A stretch of 64,000 bases of DNA from Arthrobacter sp. (GTDB lineage: Bacteria > Actinomycetota > Actinomycetes > Actinomycetales > Micrococcaceae), in assembly GCF_031179985.1 (NCBI RefSeq), contig NZ_JAPSHJ010000017.1:18536-82535 (forward strand), in the 5' to 3' direction. How positions within the stretch are numbered: position 1 is the first letter of the stretch; each line of letters opens with the position of its first letter. The position numbers were made by a program, and so were the translations under genes. The notes under the pieces are model-generated. The model was given only the letters and a program-made list of their open reading frames with translations, did not search any database and was not told the DNA's origin. This document shows, piece by piece, positions 45,588 through 57,010 of this stretch.

Positions 45588-46697
45588 TCAGTACCGGCGG
45601 GTAACAGTAGCCATGGGGCACTCAAAGTGGCGCCCGGCTGCCAATCCCACGTCATTGAGGTAGCGCACGATAATCCCATACGACTGAAGCAGAGTGGTTT
45701 CGGTGAATGGGATATCGTGCTTGTCGCAGTACTGACGAACGATCGCGCTTGCGCGGTGCAATTGGGGTCGGGCCATGTCCGGGAAGAGGTGGTGCTCCAC
45801 CTGGCGGTTGAGGCCGCCCATGAGGATGTCCATGAAGCGGCCACCGGAAATGTTGCGGGACGTCAGAACCTGGCGGCTGAGGAAGTCCACCCGGCTGTTC
45901 GTGGGCAGGACGGGCATGCCTTTGTGGTTCGGAGCAAATGATGCGCCCATGTAGAAACCGAAAACGACCAGTTGAACGGCGAGGAACGCAAACGACATTC
46001 CAATCGGGAGGAATGAAAAGGCGAGGACGGGCAGAATGCTCAGCCGGACGACGAGGATGGGCAGCTCAACCCAGCGGTGCGTCACCTTGGCGCGGCGGAA
46101 GACGAACTTGACCGAATCGATCTGAAGGCCCAGGCCTACGAGCAAGAGAAGCGGAAAGAAGAACCAGCCCTGCCTGCGGGTCAGCATGGAGGACAGCCTT
46201 CCCTGTCGGGAGGCCGATTCCTCGACATGGAATGCTATGGGGCTGTCCATGATGTCCGGATCCTTGGAAATTACGTTGGGGTGATTGTGATGGGCACCGT
46301 GCTTCTGCTCCCACCAGGAGTAACTCATTCCGGCGACAGAGGTGGCGAGAAGCCGTGCCGACCAGTCATTGGCACGGCGTGAAGCGAAGATCTGCCGGTG
46401 GCCGGCCTCATGCGCCAGGAAGCTTAGCTGGGTGCAAATGACGCCCAGGGCTGCGGCGATCAGGAGCTGGAACCAACTGTCACCGATCAGGGCGAAACCG
46501 AACCACGTTGCGGTCATCAGGAGGACGAGGCTGGAGAAGAGTGTGACGTAAAAACCGACACGGCGCTCAAGCAGGCCTGCGGCTTTGACGCTCTTCAAGA
46601 GTTCGGAATAGCTTTGAACAACCGGGTTTGCCTTCACAACACGTGATTTAGGGCGCTCCGAGGTGATGGTTGGGGTCATAGATGTCTGCCTTGCCAT
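45588..46697 (-). CDS. Membrane fatty acid desaturase (acyl-lipid/acyl-CoA type)
   Basis: 369 residues, with four to six membrane segments and the three His boxes HEAGHRQ, HGAHHNHPN and QVEHHLFP that bind the di-iron centre. The QVEHH form of box 3 is typical of front-end/linoleoyl-CoA-type desaturases. It introduces double bonds into membrane acyl chains, a cold-adaptation function in related bacteria. ATG 46697 is chosen; ATG 46679 (MTPTITSERPK) is also possible. It is divergent from argC. Confidence 0.88.
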   Translation of the reverse strand: MARQTSMTPTITSERPKSRVVKANPVVQSYSELLKSVKAAGLLERRVGFYVTLFSSLVLLMTATWFGFALIGDSWFQLLIAAALGVICTQLSFLAHEAGHRQIFASRRANDWSARLLATSVAGMSYSWWEQKHGAHHNHPNVISKDPDIMDSPIAFHVEESASRQGRLSSMLTRRQGWFFFPLLLLVGLGLQIDSVKFVFRRAKVTHRWVELPILVVRLSILPVLAFSFLPIGMSFAFLAVQLVVFGFYMGASFAPNHKGMPVLPTNSRVDFLSRQVLTSRNISGGRFMDILMGGLNRQVEHHLFPDMARPQLHRASAIVRQYCDKHDIPFTETTLLQSYGIIVRYLNDVGLAAGRHFECPMATVTRRY

Positions 46698-46830
46698 TAT
46701 TACGGGCAACGCTGCATCCGACACTCGGCCTGCACGGTCTGGATCACCCTCCACTCAGCATACGCTGTCCGCTCAGCATCAATCGTCGTTTTGCTGCTTT
46801 CGGTTATCGAACTGAGCGGGCAAAAGACCG

Positions 46831-46855
46831 TGCATAAATATCGAGACATATGCAT
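46831..46855. promoter_or_regulatory. ARG-box-like operator upstream of argC
   Basis: TGCATA (46831-46836) and TATGCA (46849-46854) form an inverted repeat within an AT-rich 25-bp stretch, similar to the ArgR-binding ARG boxes of Streptomyces and other bacteria. It lies 23-47 nt before the argC ATG and presumably overlaps its promoter. ArgR is encoded in the same operon. Confidence 0.65.
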
Positions 46856-46877
46856 ACTTTTGCTGTAGGGTGGTAGT

Positions 46878-47909
46878 ATGACTATTTCTGTTGCCGTCTC
46901 AGGTGCCAGTGGCTACGCCGGTGGCGAAGTCCTGCGTTTGCTTGCCGCTCACCCGGACGTGACCATCGGGGCAATCACAGCGCACAGCAACGCCGGTTCC
47001 AGACTAGGCGAATTGCAGCCCCATCTCCATGGCCTTGCCAGCCGGATACTGGAAGACACCACTGTCGAGAACCTCGCGGGCCACGACGTCGTTTTCCTGG
47101 CCCTTCCGCACGGCGCTTCTGCCGAGATTGCAGCAAGACTGCCGGAGGGTACGGTGGTGATCGACGCCGGCGCGGACCACCGCCTGGAAGACTCGGCCGC
47201 GTGGGAGAAGTTCTATGCGTCCACCCATGCAGGCAGCTGGCCATACGGCTTGCCGGAACTCCCGGGTCAGCGCGAGGCCCTTAAAGGTGCAAAGCGCATT
47301 GCCGTCCCGGGTTGCTACCCGACGTCCGCTCTCCTGGCACTCGCTCCTGGCTTTTCGAACAACCTGCTGCAGCCTGACGACGTCGTAATTGTCGCGGCGT
47401 CCGGGACATCGGGCGCCGGAAAGGCAGCGAAAGTAAACCTCATCGGTTCGGAGGTCATGGGCTCCATGACCCCGTACGGGGTGGGTGGAGGGCACCGGCA
47501 TACGCCTGAGATTGAGCAGGGCCTGTCCAAAGCAGCCGGCGAAGCTGTGACTGTTTCCTTCACTCCCACTCTGGCTCCAATGAGCCGCGGCATCCTGACT
47601 ACGGCCACGGCGAAAGTCCGTGCCGGTGTGACAGCTGAGGACCTCCGCAGTGCCTGGGCGGACGCGTACGACGACGAGCCTTTTGTCCACCTGCTCCCTC
47701 AGGGCCAATGGCCCTCCACCAAGTCTGTTGTGGGATCCAACCACGCGGCCATGCAGCTTGCGTTCGACGACCACGCCGGCCGCGTCATTATCACCTGCGC
47801 CCTGGACAACCTCACCAAGGGGACAGCCGGCGGAGCAGTACAGTCCATGAACATTGCCCTTGGCCTGCCAGAGACCGCCGGCCTCAACCTGCAGGGAGTC
47901 GCACCGTGA
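46878..47909 (+). CDS. argC: N-acetyl-gamma-glutamyl-phosphate reductase
   Basis: 343 residues. It reduces N-acetylglutamyl phosphate to the semialdehyde with NADPH. The N-terminal [20 protein letters not shown] binds NADPH, and the catalytic Cys is in [17 protein letters not shown] at about residue 146. ATG 46878. The first gene of the arg operon, it overlaps argJ by 4 nt. Confidence 0.97.
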   Translation: MTISVAVSGASGYAGGEVLRLLAAHPDVTIGAITAHSNAGSRLGELQPHLHGLASRILEDTTVENLAGHDVVFLALPHGASAEIAARLPEGTVVIDAGADHRLEDSAAWEKFYASTHAGSWPYGLPELPGQREALKGAKRIAVPGCYPTSALLALAPGFSNNLLQPDDVVIVAASGTSGAGKAAKVNLIGSEVMGSMTPYGVGGGHRHTPEIEQGLSKAAGEAVTVSFTPTLAPMSRGILTTATAKVRAGVTAEDLRSAWADAYDDEPFVHLLPQGQWPSTKSVVGSNHAAMQLAFDDHAGRVIITCALDNLTKGTAGGAVQSMNIALGLPETAGLNLQGVAP

Positions 47910-49072
47910 CCGTTACCGTACCCAAAGGGTTCCGCGCCGCCGGAGTCACAGCCGGCCTGAAGGCGTCCGGTAAGCCGGATCTCGCCCTGGTGGTCAACGA
48001 CGGGCCGTCGAAGGCGGCAGCGGCAGTATTTACGAGCAACCGTGTGGCCGCTGCGCCCGTTCACTGGTCGCGGGAAGTGATAAAGGACGGGCGGGTCGAC
48101 GCCGTGATCCTCAACTCCGGTGGCGCAAACGCCTGCACGGGTCCCCAGGGATTCCAGAACACACACACGACGGCGGAGAAGACAGCTGAGGCGCTGTCCC
48201 TGTCGGCCACCGACGTTATTGTCTGCTCTACCGGCCTCATTGGCGAGCACTTGCCGATGGACAAACTCGTGCCCGGTATCGACGCCGCTGTGTCGGCCTT
48301 GAGCGGCGAGGGCGGCTCGGACGCAGCAACCGCCATCATGACCACGGACTCCGTTTCCAAACAGGCGGTGTTCATCGGCCAGGATGCCGAGGGCAATGAA
48401 TTCGCCATCGGAGGCATTGCCAAGGGGGCCGGCATGCTGGCACCCGGGCTCGCCACCATGCTGGTGGTCCTCACCACTGATGCCGACGTCCCGGCGGAAA
48501 TGCTCGACGTCGTCCTCCGGGACGCCACCAGGGTCACGTTTGACCGGGCAGATTCCGACGGCTGCATGTCCACCAACGACACGGTGGTGCTGCTGGCTTC
48601 CGGTGCGTCCGGCGCGGTACCCAGCGCCGAATACTTCGGTGAAGGATTGACGAAGGTCTGTGCCGAACTGGCACGGAAGCTGATCGGCGATGCTGAAGGC
48701 GCCAGCCACGATATCGCCATCAGGACGTTCAACGCCGAGAGCGAGCGGGACGCTGAAATCGTGAGCCGCGCCGTCGCCCGTTCCAATCTTTTCAAGGCAG
48801 CGATCTTCGGCAAGGATCCCAACTGGGGCCGAGTGCTGTCCGCCGTCGGGACCACGGATGCTGCATTTGACCCGGATGAGCTCAACGTTTCCATGAACGG
48901 TGTGCAGATCTGCCAGAAGGGCAGCATCGGGGAGGACCGCGGGCTTGTGGACCTTGACCCTCGCGAAGTCCTGGTGGAGATTGACCTCCAGGCAGGCGGT
49001 GCCGAAGCCACCATCTGGACCAATGACCTCACCCATGACTACGTTCACGAGAACAGCGCCTACTCCAGCTAG
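47906..49072 (+). CDS. argJ: Bifunctional ornithine acetyltransferase / N-acetylglutamate synthase
   Basis: 388 residues. ArgJ recycles the acetyl group from N-acetylornithine to glutamate; as no argA is seen, it probably also makes N-acetylglutamate. The self-cleavage Thr is in [17 protein letters not shown], at about residue 184, splitting alpha and beta chains. GTG 47906 overlaps the argC stop (GTGA). Confidence 0.96.
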   Translation: MTVTVPKGFRAAGVTAGLKASGKPDLALVVNDGPSKAAAAVFTSNRVAAAPVHWSREVIKDGRVDAVILNSGGANACTGPQGFQNTHTTAEKTAEALSLSATDVIVCSTGLIGEHLPMDKLVPGIDAAVSALSGEGGSDAATAIMTTDSVSKQAVFIGQDAEGNEFAIGGIAKGAGMLAPGLATMLVVLTTDADVPAEMLDVVLRDATRVTFDRADSDGCMSTNDTVVLLASGASGAVPSAEYFGEGLTKVCAELARKLIGDAEGASHDIAIRTFNAESERDAEIVSRAVARSNLFKAAIFGKDPNWGRVLSAVGTTDAAFDPDELNVSMNGVQICQKGSIGEDRGLVDLDPREVLVEIDLQAGGAEATIWTNDLTHDYVHENSAYSS

Positions 49073-49087
49073 GGAGAAACAGCAGCA

Positions 49088-50029
49088 ATGAACACCCAGA
49101 CCCGTGAACCCACGGCTACCAGCGCGGCCCAGAGCAAGGCCGAGACGCTCATCGAGGCGCTGCCCTGGATCCAGCGTTTTGCCGGCACCACCATGGTGAT
49201 CAAATACGGTGGAAACGCCATGGTCAACGAGGACCTTCGCCGGGCTTTTGCCGAGGACATTGTGTTCCTCCACCATGTGGGCATCCACCCTGTAGTGGTG
49301 CACGGGGGTGGCCCGCAGATCAATGCGATGCTTAGCCGGCTCGGCATCGAGTCGGAATTCAAGGGCGGCCTGCGCGTCACCACCCCCGAAGCCATGGACG
49401 TGGTCCGGATGGTGCTGACGGGCCAGGTCGGCCGCGAACTTGTTGGCCTCATCAACTCCCATGGGCCTTACGCCGTTGGCATGTCCGGGGAAGACGGCGG
49501 ATTGTTGCGCGCGGTTCGCACCGGAACGGTGGTGGACGGGGAAGAAGTGGACCTGGGCCTCGTGGGCGAAGTCGTGGGTGTGAATCCGGAAGGCATCCTG
49601 GACATCCTGGCAGCAGGCCGCATTCCCGTGATCTCCACTGTTGCTCCTGAAATCGCTGACGACGGTACCGGGTTCCAGACCACCGGCCAGGTCCTCAACG
49701 TCAACGCTGACACAGCCGCCGCCGCCCTGGCCGAGGCGCTGGACGCATCGAAGCTGGTGATCCTGACCGACGTTGAAGGCCTCTACGCCAACTGGCCCGA
49801 CCGGAGCTCACTGATTTCTTCACTGACCGCTTCCGAACTCCGCAAGCTCCTGCCGTCGCTGGAGTCGGGCATGATTCCCAAGATGGGGGCGTGCCTGAAG
49901 GCTGTCGACGGCGGCGTGGGACAGGCGCACATCGTGGACGGACGGCTTCCCCATTCCATGCTGCTGGAAACCTTCACTACCGCCGGCATTGGCACCCAGG
50001 TTGTTTCGGACGAGGACATAAACGCATGA
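49088..50029 (+). CDS. argB: Acetylglutamate kinase
   Basis: 313 residues, amino-acid kinase fold. [15 protein letters not shown] (phosphate-binding Lys), [18 protein letters not shown] and [17 protein letters not shown] are the diagnostic segments. The extended N-terminal helix is that of the hexameric, arginine-inhibited form, which suggests feedback control. ATG 49088; it overlaps argD by 4 nt (ATGA). Confidence 0.97.
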   Translation: MNTQTREPTATSAAQSKAETLIEALPWIQRFAGTTMVIKYGGNAMVNEDLRRAFAEDIVFLHHVGIHPVVVHGGGPQINAMLSRLGIESEFKGGLRVTTPEAMDVVRMVLTGQVGRELVGLINSHGPYAVGMSGEDGGLLRAVRTGTVVDGEEVDLGLVGEVVGVNPEGILDILAAGRIPVISTVAPEIADDGTGFQTTGQVLNVNADTAAAALAEALDASKLVILTDVEGLYANWPDRSSLISSLTASELRKLLPSLESGMIPKMGACLKAVDGGVGQAHIVDGRLPHSMLLETFTTAGIGTQVVSDEDINA

Positions 50030-51333
50030 ACAAACTTGAGAACGCCACGGAACACACTGCGCCAGGACAGGCGGCACCGGGACAAACAGGGGTGGAATCC
50101 TCTCCGATCCGGGAGCTCGTGGCAGCCCACAGCAGCGGCGCGGAATGGCTGGCACGCTATTCGTCCTCCCTTATCGGCGTCTTCGGAACTCCCCAGCGGG
50201 TCCTGGTCCGTGGAGCGGGTTGCCTTGTCTGGGATGCGGATGGGAAGGAGTACCTTGACCTGCTGGGCGGCATCGCAGTCAATGCCCTGGGCCATGCACA
50301 CCCCTTCGTCACTTCGGTGATCTCAAGCCAGCTCGCCACGCTTGGCCACGTCTCCAACTTCTTCACCAGTCCCACGCAAATCGCGCTGGCTGAGAAGCTG
50401 CTGGCCGTCACCAATGCCCCCACGGGTTCGAAGGTGTTCTTCGCGAACTCCGGCACTGAAGCGAACGAGGCCGCCTTCAAGCTGGCCCGCCGCAACACCG
50501 GCACCGAAGGAAAGCCGCGGACCAAGATCATCGCGCTTGAGGGCGCATTCCACGGGCGGACCATGGGCGCCCTGGCTCTCACTGCAAAGGAAGCGTACCG
50601 TACGCCATTTGAGCCGTTGCCGGCCGGAGTGGTCCACGTACCGTTTGGCGACGTGGATGCGCTTCTCAACGCCATTGACGAGTCAGTGGCCGCTGTCTTC
50701 CTGGAGCCCATCCAGGGCGAAGCCGGTGTCAGGCCGCTGCCTGCCGGCTACTTGCAGGCTGCCCGGGAAGCAACCAGCAAGGCTGGCGCCCTCCTCATCC
50801 TCGACGAAGTCCAGACCGGTATCGGCAGGACCGGAAAATGGCTCGCCAGCGAGGACGCAGGCATCGTTCCTGACGCCATAACCCTGGCAAAGGGGCTGGG
50901 CGGCGGGTTTCCGGTTGGTGCACTGATCACCTTCGGCGAGCTGGCGTCGTCGCTCCTCACGGCCGGCCAGCACGGAACCACCTTCGGGGGAAACCCCGTG
51001 GCGACGGCGGCCGCTCTGGCGACGCTTCACACACTCGAGCACCAGCACGTCCTCGAAAATGTCCGGGAGGTAGGTGAGCATCTGCGGCTGGCCCTCGCCG
51101 GCGTGGAAGGCGTTACCGAAGTGCGGGGCGAAGGGCTCCTGATCGGCTTCGACCTCGACGCCGACGTTGCTCCTGCGTTGGTCACAGCCGGGCTGGAGAA
51201 CGGGTTCATTGTCAACAGCCCCGGTCCGCGGACCATCCGCCTGGCTCCGCCGCTCATTCTCACCGTCGAACAGGCCGACCGCTTTATCAAGGCCCTGCCC
51301 GTGCTCCTCACCATCGCAAAGGACGCCCAGTGA
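50026..51333 (+). CDS. argD: Acetylornithine aminotransferase
   Basis: 435 residues, class III PLP aminotransferase. It forms N-acetylornithine from the semialdehyde. [28 protein letters not shown] and the PLP-Lys in [15 protein letters not shown] are clear. The first 35 residues are a Gln/Ala/Pro-rich extension before the conserved [18 protein letters not shown] 50026; it overlaps argF by 4 nt (GTGA). Confidence 0.96.
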   Translation: MNKLENATEHTAPGQAAPGQTGVESSPIRELVAAHSSGAEWLARYSSSLIGVFGTPQRVLVRGAGCLVWDADGKEYLDLLGGIAVNALGHAHPFVTSVISSQLATLGHVSNFFTSPTQIALAEKLLAVTNAPTGSKVFFANSGTEANEAAFKLARRNTGTEGKPRTKIIALEGAFHGRTMGALALTAKEAYRTPFEPLPAGVVHVPFGDVDALLNAIDESVAAVFLEPIQGEAGVRPLPAGYLQAAREATSKAGALLILDEVQTGIGRTGKWLASEDAGIVPDAITLAKGLGGGFPVGALITFGELASSLLTAGQHGTTFGGNPVATAAALATLHTLEHQHVLENVREVGEHLRLALAGVEGVTEVRGEGLLIGFDLDADVAPALVTAGLENGFIVNSPGPRTIRLAPPLILTVEQADRFIKALPVLLTIAKDAQ

Positions 51334-52319
51334 CCACCACGCGCCATTTCCTCAAGGACACCGACCTCACCGCGGCCGAGCAGGCTGAAGTGCTTGATCT
51401 GGCCATCCGGCTGAAGGCCGCGCCCTACAGTGCCCAGCCGTTCGCAGGTGAAGGAAGCGGACGCAAGACCGTTGCCGTGATTTTCGACAAGACGTCCACC
51501 CGGACACGCGTCTCCTTCGCGGCTGGTGTGGCGGATATGGGCGGCAATGCGCTGATCATCAATCCGGGGGAAGCACAGATCGGCCATAAGGAATCGGTGG
51601 AAGACACCGCCAAGGTCCTCGAACGCATGGTCTCCACCATCGTGTGGCGAACGGGAGCGCACTCCGGCCTGGTTGCCATGGCGGAAAACTCCAGCGTTCC
51701 CGTCATCAACGCCCTGTGCGACGACTACCACCCCTGCCAGCTCCTCGCCGACCTCCTGGCGGTGAAGGAACACAAAGGCGGGCTCAAGGGTCTCACCATG
51801 AGCTACCTCGGTGACGCCGCCAACAACATGGCCAACTCCTACCTCCTGGCCGGAGTGACCGCCGGAATGCACGTCCGCATCGCCGGGCCGGAAGGGTACC
51901 TGCCGTCAGCGGACATTGTGGCAGCCGCCGAGAAACGTGCCGGTGAGACCGGCGGGTCGGTCCTGATCACCACCGATGCAGCCGAAGCGCTGGCCGGGTC
52001 CGATGTTGTCGCCACGGACACCTGGGTGTCCATGGGACAGGAAGCCGAAAAGGAAGCCAGGCTGCAGCTGTTCCGGGAGTACTCCGTCGATGAGGCAGCG
52101 ATGCAGCACGCGGCACCTGACGCCGTCGTTCTTCACTGCCTGCCGGCCTACAGAGGTTACGAAATCTCCGCAGGAGTCATCGACGGTCCCCAGTCGATCG
52201 TTTGGGATGAGGCGGAAAACCGGCTGCACGCCCAGAAGGCGCTGATGGCATGGCTGATGCACCAGTCGGGACTGGCCGTCGTGGAAGGTCTCCCGCCGGT
52301 GAACAGGGACGGAAATTAG
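51330..52319 (+). CDS. argF: Ornithine carbamoyltransferase
   Basis: 329 residues. It makes citrulline from ornithine and carbamoyl phosphate. The carbamoyl-phosphate loop is FDKTSTRTRVSF at about residues 51-62, and HCLPAYRGYEIS carries the ornithine-binding Cys. Intervening AMAENSSVPVINALCDDYHP is canonical. GTG 51330. Its TAG stop shares one base with the argR GTG. Confidence 0.97.
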   Translation: MTTTRHFLKDTDLTAAEQAEVLDLAIRLKAAPYSAQPFAGEGSGRKTVAVIFDKTSTRTRVSFAAGVADMGGNALIINPGEAQIGHKESVEDTAKVLERMVSTIVWRTGAHSGLVAMAENSSVPVINALCDDYHPCQLLADLLAVKEHKGGLKGLTMSYLGDAANNMANSYLLAGVTAGMHVRIAGPEGYLPSADIVAAAEKRAGETGGSVLITTDAAEALAGSDVVATDTWVSMGQEAEKEARLQLFREYSVDEAAMQHAAPDAVVLHCLPAYRGYEISAGVIDGPQSIVWDEAENRLHAQKALMAWLMHQSGLAVVEGLPPVNRDGN

Positions 52320-52849
52320 TGTCCGTTCCCTCCGTTTCACCTGGCGCCAGCCCCGCTACAAAGACGGCCCGGCAGGCCCGCATCATCGCCATCCTGACGG
52401 GGGAGTCGGTCCGTTCCCAGGCAGAACTGGCGGCGCTGCTGGCGGACGACGGCGTCCAGGTCACCCAGGCGACGTTGTCCCGTGACCTGGTTGAACTCGG
52501 AGCCGTGAGGGTCCGGGGCAAGGAAGGCGCTCTGGTGTATGCAGTGCCCGGCGAGGGCGGCGAGCGGGCGGCCAAGAGCGGCGTCACCCAGGAAATCCTG
52601 GACAGCCGTCTGGCGCGGTTGTGCGGGGAACTCCTGGTCACAGCCGAGGCCTCAGCCAATATCGTGGTGCTCAGGACGCCACCGGGGGCAGCCAACTTCC
52701 TGGCATTGGCCATCGACCATTCGGTGATGCCTTCCATCCTCGGAACCATCGCCGGCGACGACACCGTCATGCTGGTGACGCGTGATCCTCAAGGCGGAGC
52801 CGAACTTGCTGCCCGGTTCCTTAGATTGGCTGATGAAGCAGGCCAATAA
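52319..52849 (+). CDS. argR: Arginine repressor
   Basis: 176 residues. An N-terminal winged helix (about 15-85, RIIAILTGESVRSQAELAAL and QATLSRDLVELGAVRV) binds ARG boxes, and the C-terminal hexamerisation/arginine-binding domain has TPPGAANFLALAID and GTIAGDDTVMLVTRD. GTG 52319 begins inside the argF stop (TAGTG). It represses the operon when arginine is plentiful; a matching operator lies before argC. Confidence 0.97.
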   Translation: MSVPSVSPGASPATKTARQARIIAILTGESVRSQAELAALLADDGVQVTQATLSRDLVELGAVRVRGKEGALVYAVPGEGGERAAKSGVTQEILDSRLARLCGELLVTAEASANIVVLRTPPGAANFLALAIDHSVMPSILGTIAGDDTVMLVTRDPQGGAELAARFLRLADEAGQ

Positions 52850-52951
52850 GGTTTAGCGGGCGGACCCCTAAGCTGTAAGCAGACCAGCCGTGCGACCACT
52901 TGGCGGCTAACCAACAAACAACAACAACAAACACAACTGAGGAGCATTTCC

Positions 52952-54157
52952 GTGACTGAGCGTATTGTGCTGGCCTACTCCGGTGGCCTTGATACTTCCG
53001 TAGCCATCGGCTGGATCGGTGAAGCCACCGGTGCCGAGGTCATCGCCGTGGCAGTCGACGTCGGACAGGGCGGCGAGTCCCTGGAGACCATCCGCCAGCG
53101 CGCGCTGGGCTGTGGGGCTGTCGAAGCCTACGTTGCCGACGCGAGCGACGAGTTCGCCAACGAGTACTGCGTCCCCACCCTGAAGGCGAACGCCCTCTAC
53201 CAGGGCCACTACCCGTTGGTTTCTGCCATCTCGCGTCCGGTCATCGTCAAGCACCTCGTCAAGGCCGCCCGTGAATTCGGCGCCACCACCGTCGCGCACG
53301 GCTGCACCGGCAAGGGCAACGACCAGGTCCGCTTTGAAGTGGGCATCCAGACCCTCGGGCCGGACCTGAAGTGCATCGCGCCTGTCCGCGACCTCGCCCT
53401 GACCCGCGACAAGGCCATTGCCTTCGCCGAGGAAAAGGGTCTGCCGATCGAGACCACCAAGAAGAACCCGTACTCGATCGACCAGAACGTCTGGGGACGC
53501 GCCGTCGAAACCGGCTACCTCGAAGACATCTGGAATGCCCCCACCAAGGACATCTACGACTACACCGCCACCCCCGAGTTCCCGCCGGCCCCGGATGAGG
53601 TCACCATTTCGTTCGACGCCGGAGTACCGGTGGCAATCGACGGCGTCAAGGTCACCCCGTTGCAGGCCATCAAGGAACTGAACCGCCGCGCAGGTGCGCA
53701 GGGCGTGGGCCGCATCGACGTCGTCGAGGACCGCCTGGTGGGCATCAAGTCCCGCGAAATATACGAGGCGCCGGGAGCCATGGCCCTGATTACTGCCCAC
53801 AAGCACCTCGAGGACATCACCATCGAACGCGAGCAGGCACGCTTCAAGGCCACCGTCGGCCAGCGCTGGGCCGAACTGGTCTACGACGGCCAGTGGTTCT
53901 CCCCGCTCAAGCGCTCTCTGGACGCCTTCATCGAGGACACCCAGAAGTACGTCTCCGGCGACATCCGCATGGTCCTCCACGGCGGCCAGGCGATCGTCAA
54001 CGGGCGCCGCTCCGAGACCTCGCTGTACGACTTCGACCTCGCCACCTACGACACCGGCGACACCTTCGACCAGTCCATGGCGCGGGGCTTCATCGAGCTC
54101 TGGGGCATGTCTGCAAAGGTTGCCTCCGGCCGCGACATCCGCGTCGCGGGAAAGTAG
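52952..54157 (+). CDS. argG: Argininosuccinate synthase
   Basis: 401 residues. It joins citrulline and aspartate with ATP. The N-terminal PP-loop [29 protein letters not shown] and the substrate segment are typical. GTG 52952 is preceded by GAGGAG. A 102-nt gap after argR, with a CAA-rich leader, allows its own promoter. Confidence 0.98.
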   Translation: MTERIVLAYSGGLDTSVAIGWIGEATGAEVIAVAVDVGQGGESLETIRQRALGCGAVEAYVADASDEFANEYCVPTLKANALYQGHYPLVSAISRPVIVKHLVKAAREFGATTVAHGCTGKGNDQVRFEVGIQTLGPDLKCIAPVRDLALTRDKAIAFAEEKGLPIETTKKNPYSIDQNVWGRAVETGYLEDIWNAPTKDIYDYTATPEFPPAPDEVTISFDAGVPVAIDGVKVTPLQAIKELNRRAGAQGVGRIDVVEDRLVGIKSREIYEAPGAMALITAHKHLEDITIEREQARFKATVGQRWAELVYDGQWFSPLKRSLDAFIEDTQKYVSGDIRMVLHGGQAIVNGRRSETSLYDFDLATYDTGDTFDQSMARGFIELWGMSAKVASGRDIRVAGK

Positions 54158-55615
<1,458 letters not shown>

Positions 55616-55634
55616 CCAGGCCCAATCCGCCCGA

Positions 55635-55685
55635 GATGGCACTTCACGGCAGTATTCTTCGGGATAGCGGCCGTGAAGTGCCATC
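55635..55685. repeat. 16-bp perfect inverted repeat after argH
   Basis: GATGGCACTTCACGGC and GCCGTGAAGTGCCATC pair perfectly around a 19-nt loop. It starts 20 nt after the argH stop and could terminate the arg transcript. The arms look like a dispersed palindromic element, but no second copy occurs in the window. Confidence 0.65.
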
Positions 55686-55704
55686 CCGCGTTTAGGATGG
55701 CGCA

Positions 55705-56463
55705 ATGACCACGATCACAACTGACGATTTCCTGGTAGAGCTCCATAAAGCGGCCGATGTCGTGGACCGCCTTGCCGCCAAGCTGAGCGAGGAGGACGTT
55801 CCCGCACCCTCCGAACTGCCGGGATGGAGCCGTGGACACGTGCTGGCGCACATCAGCGGCATAGCGAACGCCATGGCCCGCCAGCTGGAGTTCGCAGCCC
55901 GGGGCGAGACTGTGGAACTGTATGACGGCGGCTTTGAGGGCCGGAACCAAGCCATCGATATGGCGGCGAGTCGATCCTTGTCGGAGCACCGGACGGCCCT
56001 CAAGGCCGCCTTGGAACGGGTCCTGGGCGCCTTCGATGGTCTAGCCAGGCCCGAGGACTCAGGGGAAGCAGGATGGCAGGCTCCCATCTCGTACCGCGGC
56101 GGTGTGGTGTACGACGGCGGCCTGGCCCTCTGGCGTGAACTCACCATCCACGCCGCTGACCTCGGTATGGGCCATGGTCCGGAGACCTGGAGCAGGACGT
56201 TTTGCGGGCACCTGTTCGATTTCCTCGCTGCACGGGTTCCCGAAAATCAGCGGTTTGTATTCCAGCCGCCAGGTTTGCCTCCCATCACCCTTGGTTCCGG
56301 AGGGGAAACAACGGTGATAAGCGGCATGCTGACGGACATTGCCGCATGGCTTGCCGGCAGAACTCCTTCGCTCGGCAGCCTCCGTGCTTCGGCCGCCGCT
56401 GACGGTGTTGACCTCCCGGAGCTTCTGCCATGGCCGGCAGGCGTTCCCGCAGTCCGGCCCTAG
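55705..56463 (+). CDS. Maleylpyruvate isomerase family, mycothiol-dependent enzyme
   Basis: 252 residues. An N-terminal DinB-like four-helix bundle with ELPGWSRGHVLAHISG (metal-binding His) and a later WRELTIHAADLG metal ligand, then a C-terminal domain, is the MDMPI architecture. These actinobacterial enzymes use mycothiol, the main low-molecular thiol, in isomerisation or S-transfer. ATG 55705. The specific substrate is not known. Confidence 0.86.
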   Translation: MTTITTDDFLVELHKAADVVDRLAAKLSEEDVPAPSELPGWSRGHVLAHISGIANAMARQLEFAARGETVELYDGGFEGRNQAIDMAASRSLSEHRTALKAALERVLGAFDGLARPEDSGEAGWQAPISYRGGVVYDGGLALWRELTIHAADLGMGHGPETWSRTFCGHLFDFLAARVPENQRFVFQPPGLPPITLGSGGETTVISGMLTDIAAWLAGRTPSLGSLRASAAADGVDLPELLPWPAGVPAVRP

Positions 56464-56515
56464 AGCTGCAGTAAAGCCAGGAGCCCGCAGCCAGGCGCCG
56501 GCCCCCGCAGCAACC

Positions 56516-57010
56516 TCACCTTGTTTCGCGCGCCAGCAGACTTTCCTTGACAGCAAGGCCCCACCGGAAGCCGCCCAACGTTCCGTCCGTCCTGATCACC
56601 CTGTGGCAGGGCACAAACAGGGCTGCAGCGTTGAACGCACATGCGCTTGCCGCGGCACGGACAGCCAGCGGATTCCCGGCGAGCATGGCGTACTGGGCGT
56701 AGGTAACCGGCTTACCCGGGCTAACGGTGCGAAGCATGTCCCAAGCGTGGCTGCGGAAAGGACCGGATTTCTGCAGCACCGGAACCTGCATGGCCGGATC
56801 AGGATTTCCTGCATAGTAAGCCTCCACGGCCTCAGAAACGGAACCCATCTCCAGGACGGCCACGACTTCGGAGGGACGCAGCAAGGGGTGGACCTGGCCG
56901 GTCAGGTCGTCGGGCTCAGCAGTCCAGCCGGACGCGAGGACTTCGCCATCCCGGGCAATGATGGTGAAGGGACCGTCGGGGGTGGGCAGGGTCAGAAGCT
57001 CGGCTTTCAT
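56516..57010 (-). CDS. ogt: Methylated-DNA-protein-cysteine S-methyltransferase
   Basis: 164 residues. It removes O6-alkyl groups from guanine by suicide transfer to Cys135 in the VPCHRVIR motif. RTVSPGKPVTYAQYAMLAGNP provides the DNA-binding helix. ATG 57010 overlaps the upstream ada-alkA gene by 4 nt (ATGA), so translation is coupled. In M. tuberculosis the ogt and ada/alkA genes are arranged likewise. Confidence 0.94.
   Translation of the reverse strand: MKAELLTLPTPDGPFTIIARDGEVLASGWTAEPDDLTGQVHPLLRPSEVVAVLEMGSVSEAVEAYYAGNPDPAMQVPVLQKSGPFRSHAWDMLRTVSPGKPVTYAQYAMLAGNPLAVRAAASACAFNAAALFVPCHRVIRTDGTLGGFRWGLAVKESLLARETR

Noticed and set aside
47699..49462. 587-residue open frame on the minus strand across argC-argJ-argB
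   Set aside because: It lies opposite genuine arg genes, has no recognisable domain and is the usual by-product of GC-rich third codon positions.
52907..53980. 357-residue minus-strand frame over argG
   Set aside because: Antisense to a certain gene; Val/Asp/Gly-rich composition is typical of a shadow frame.
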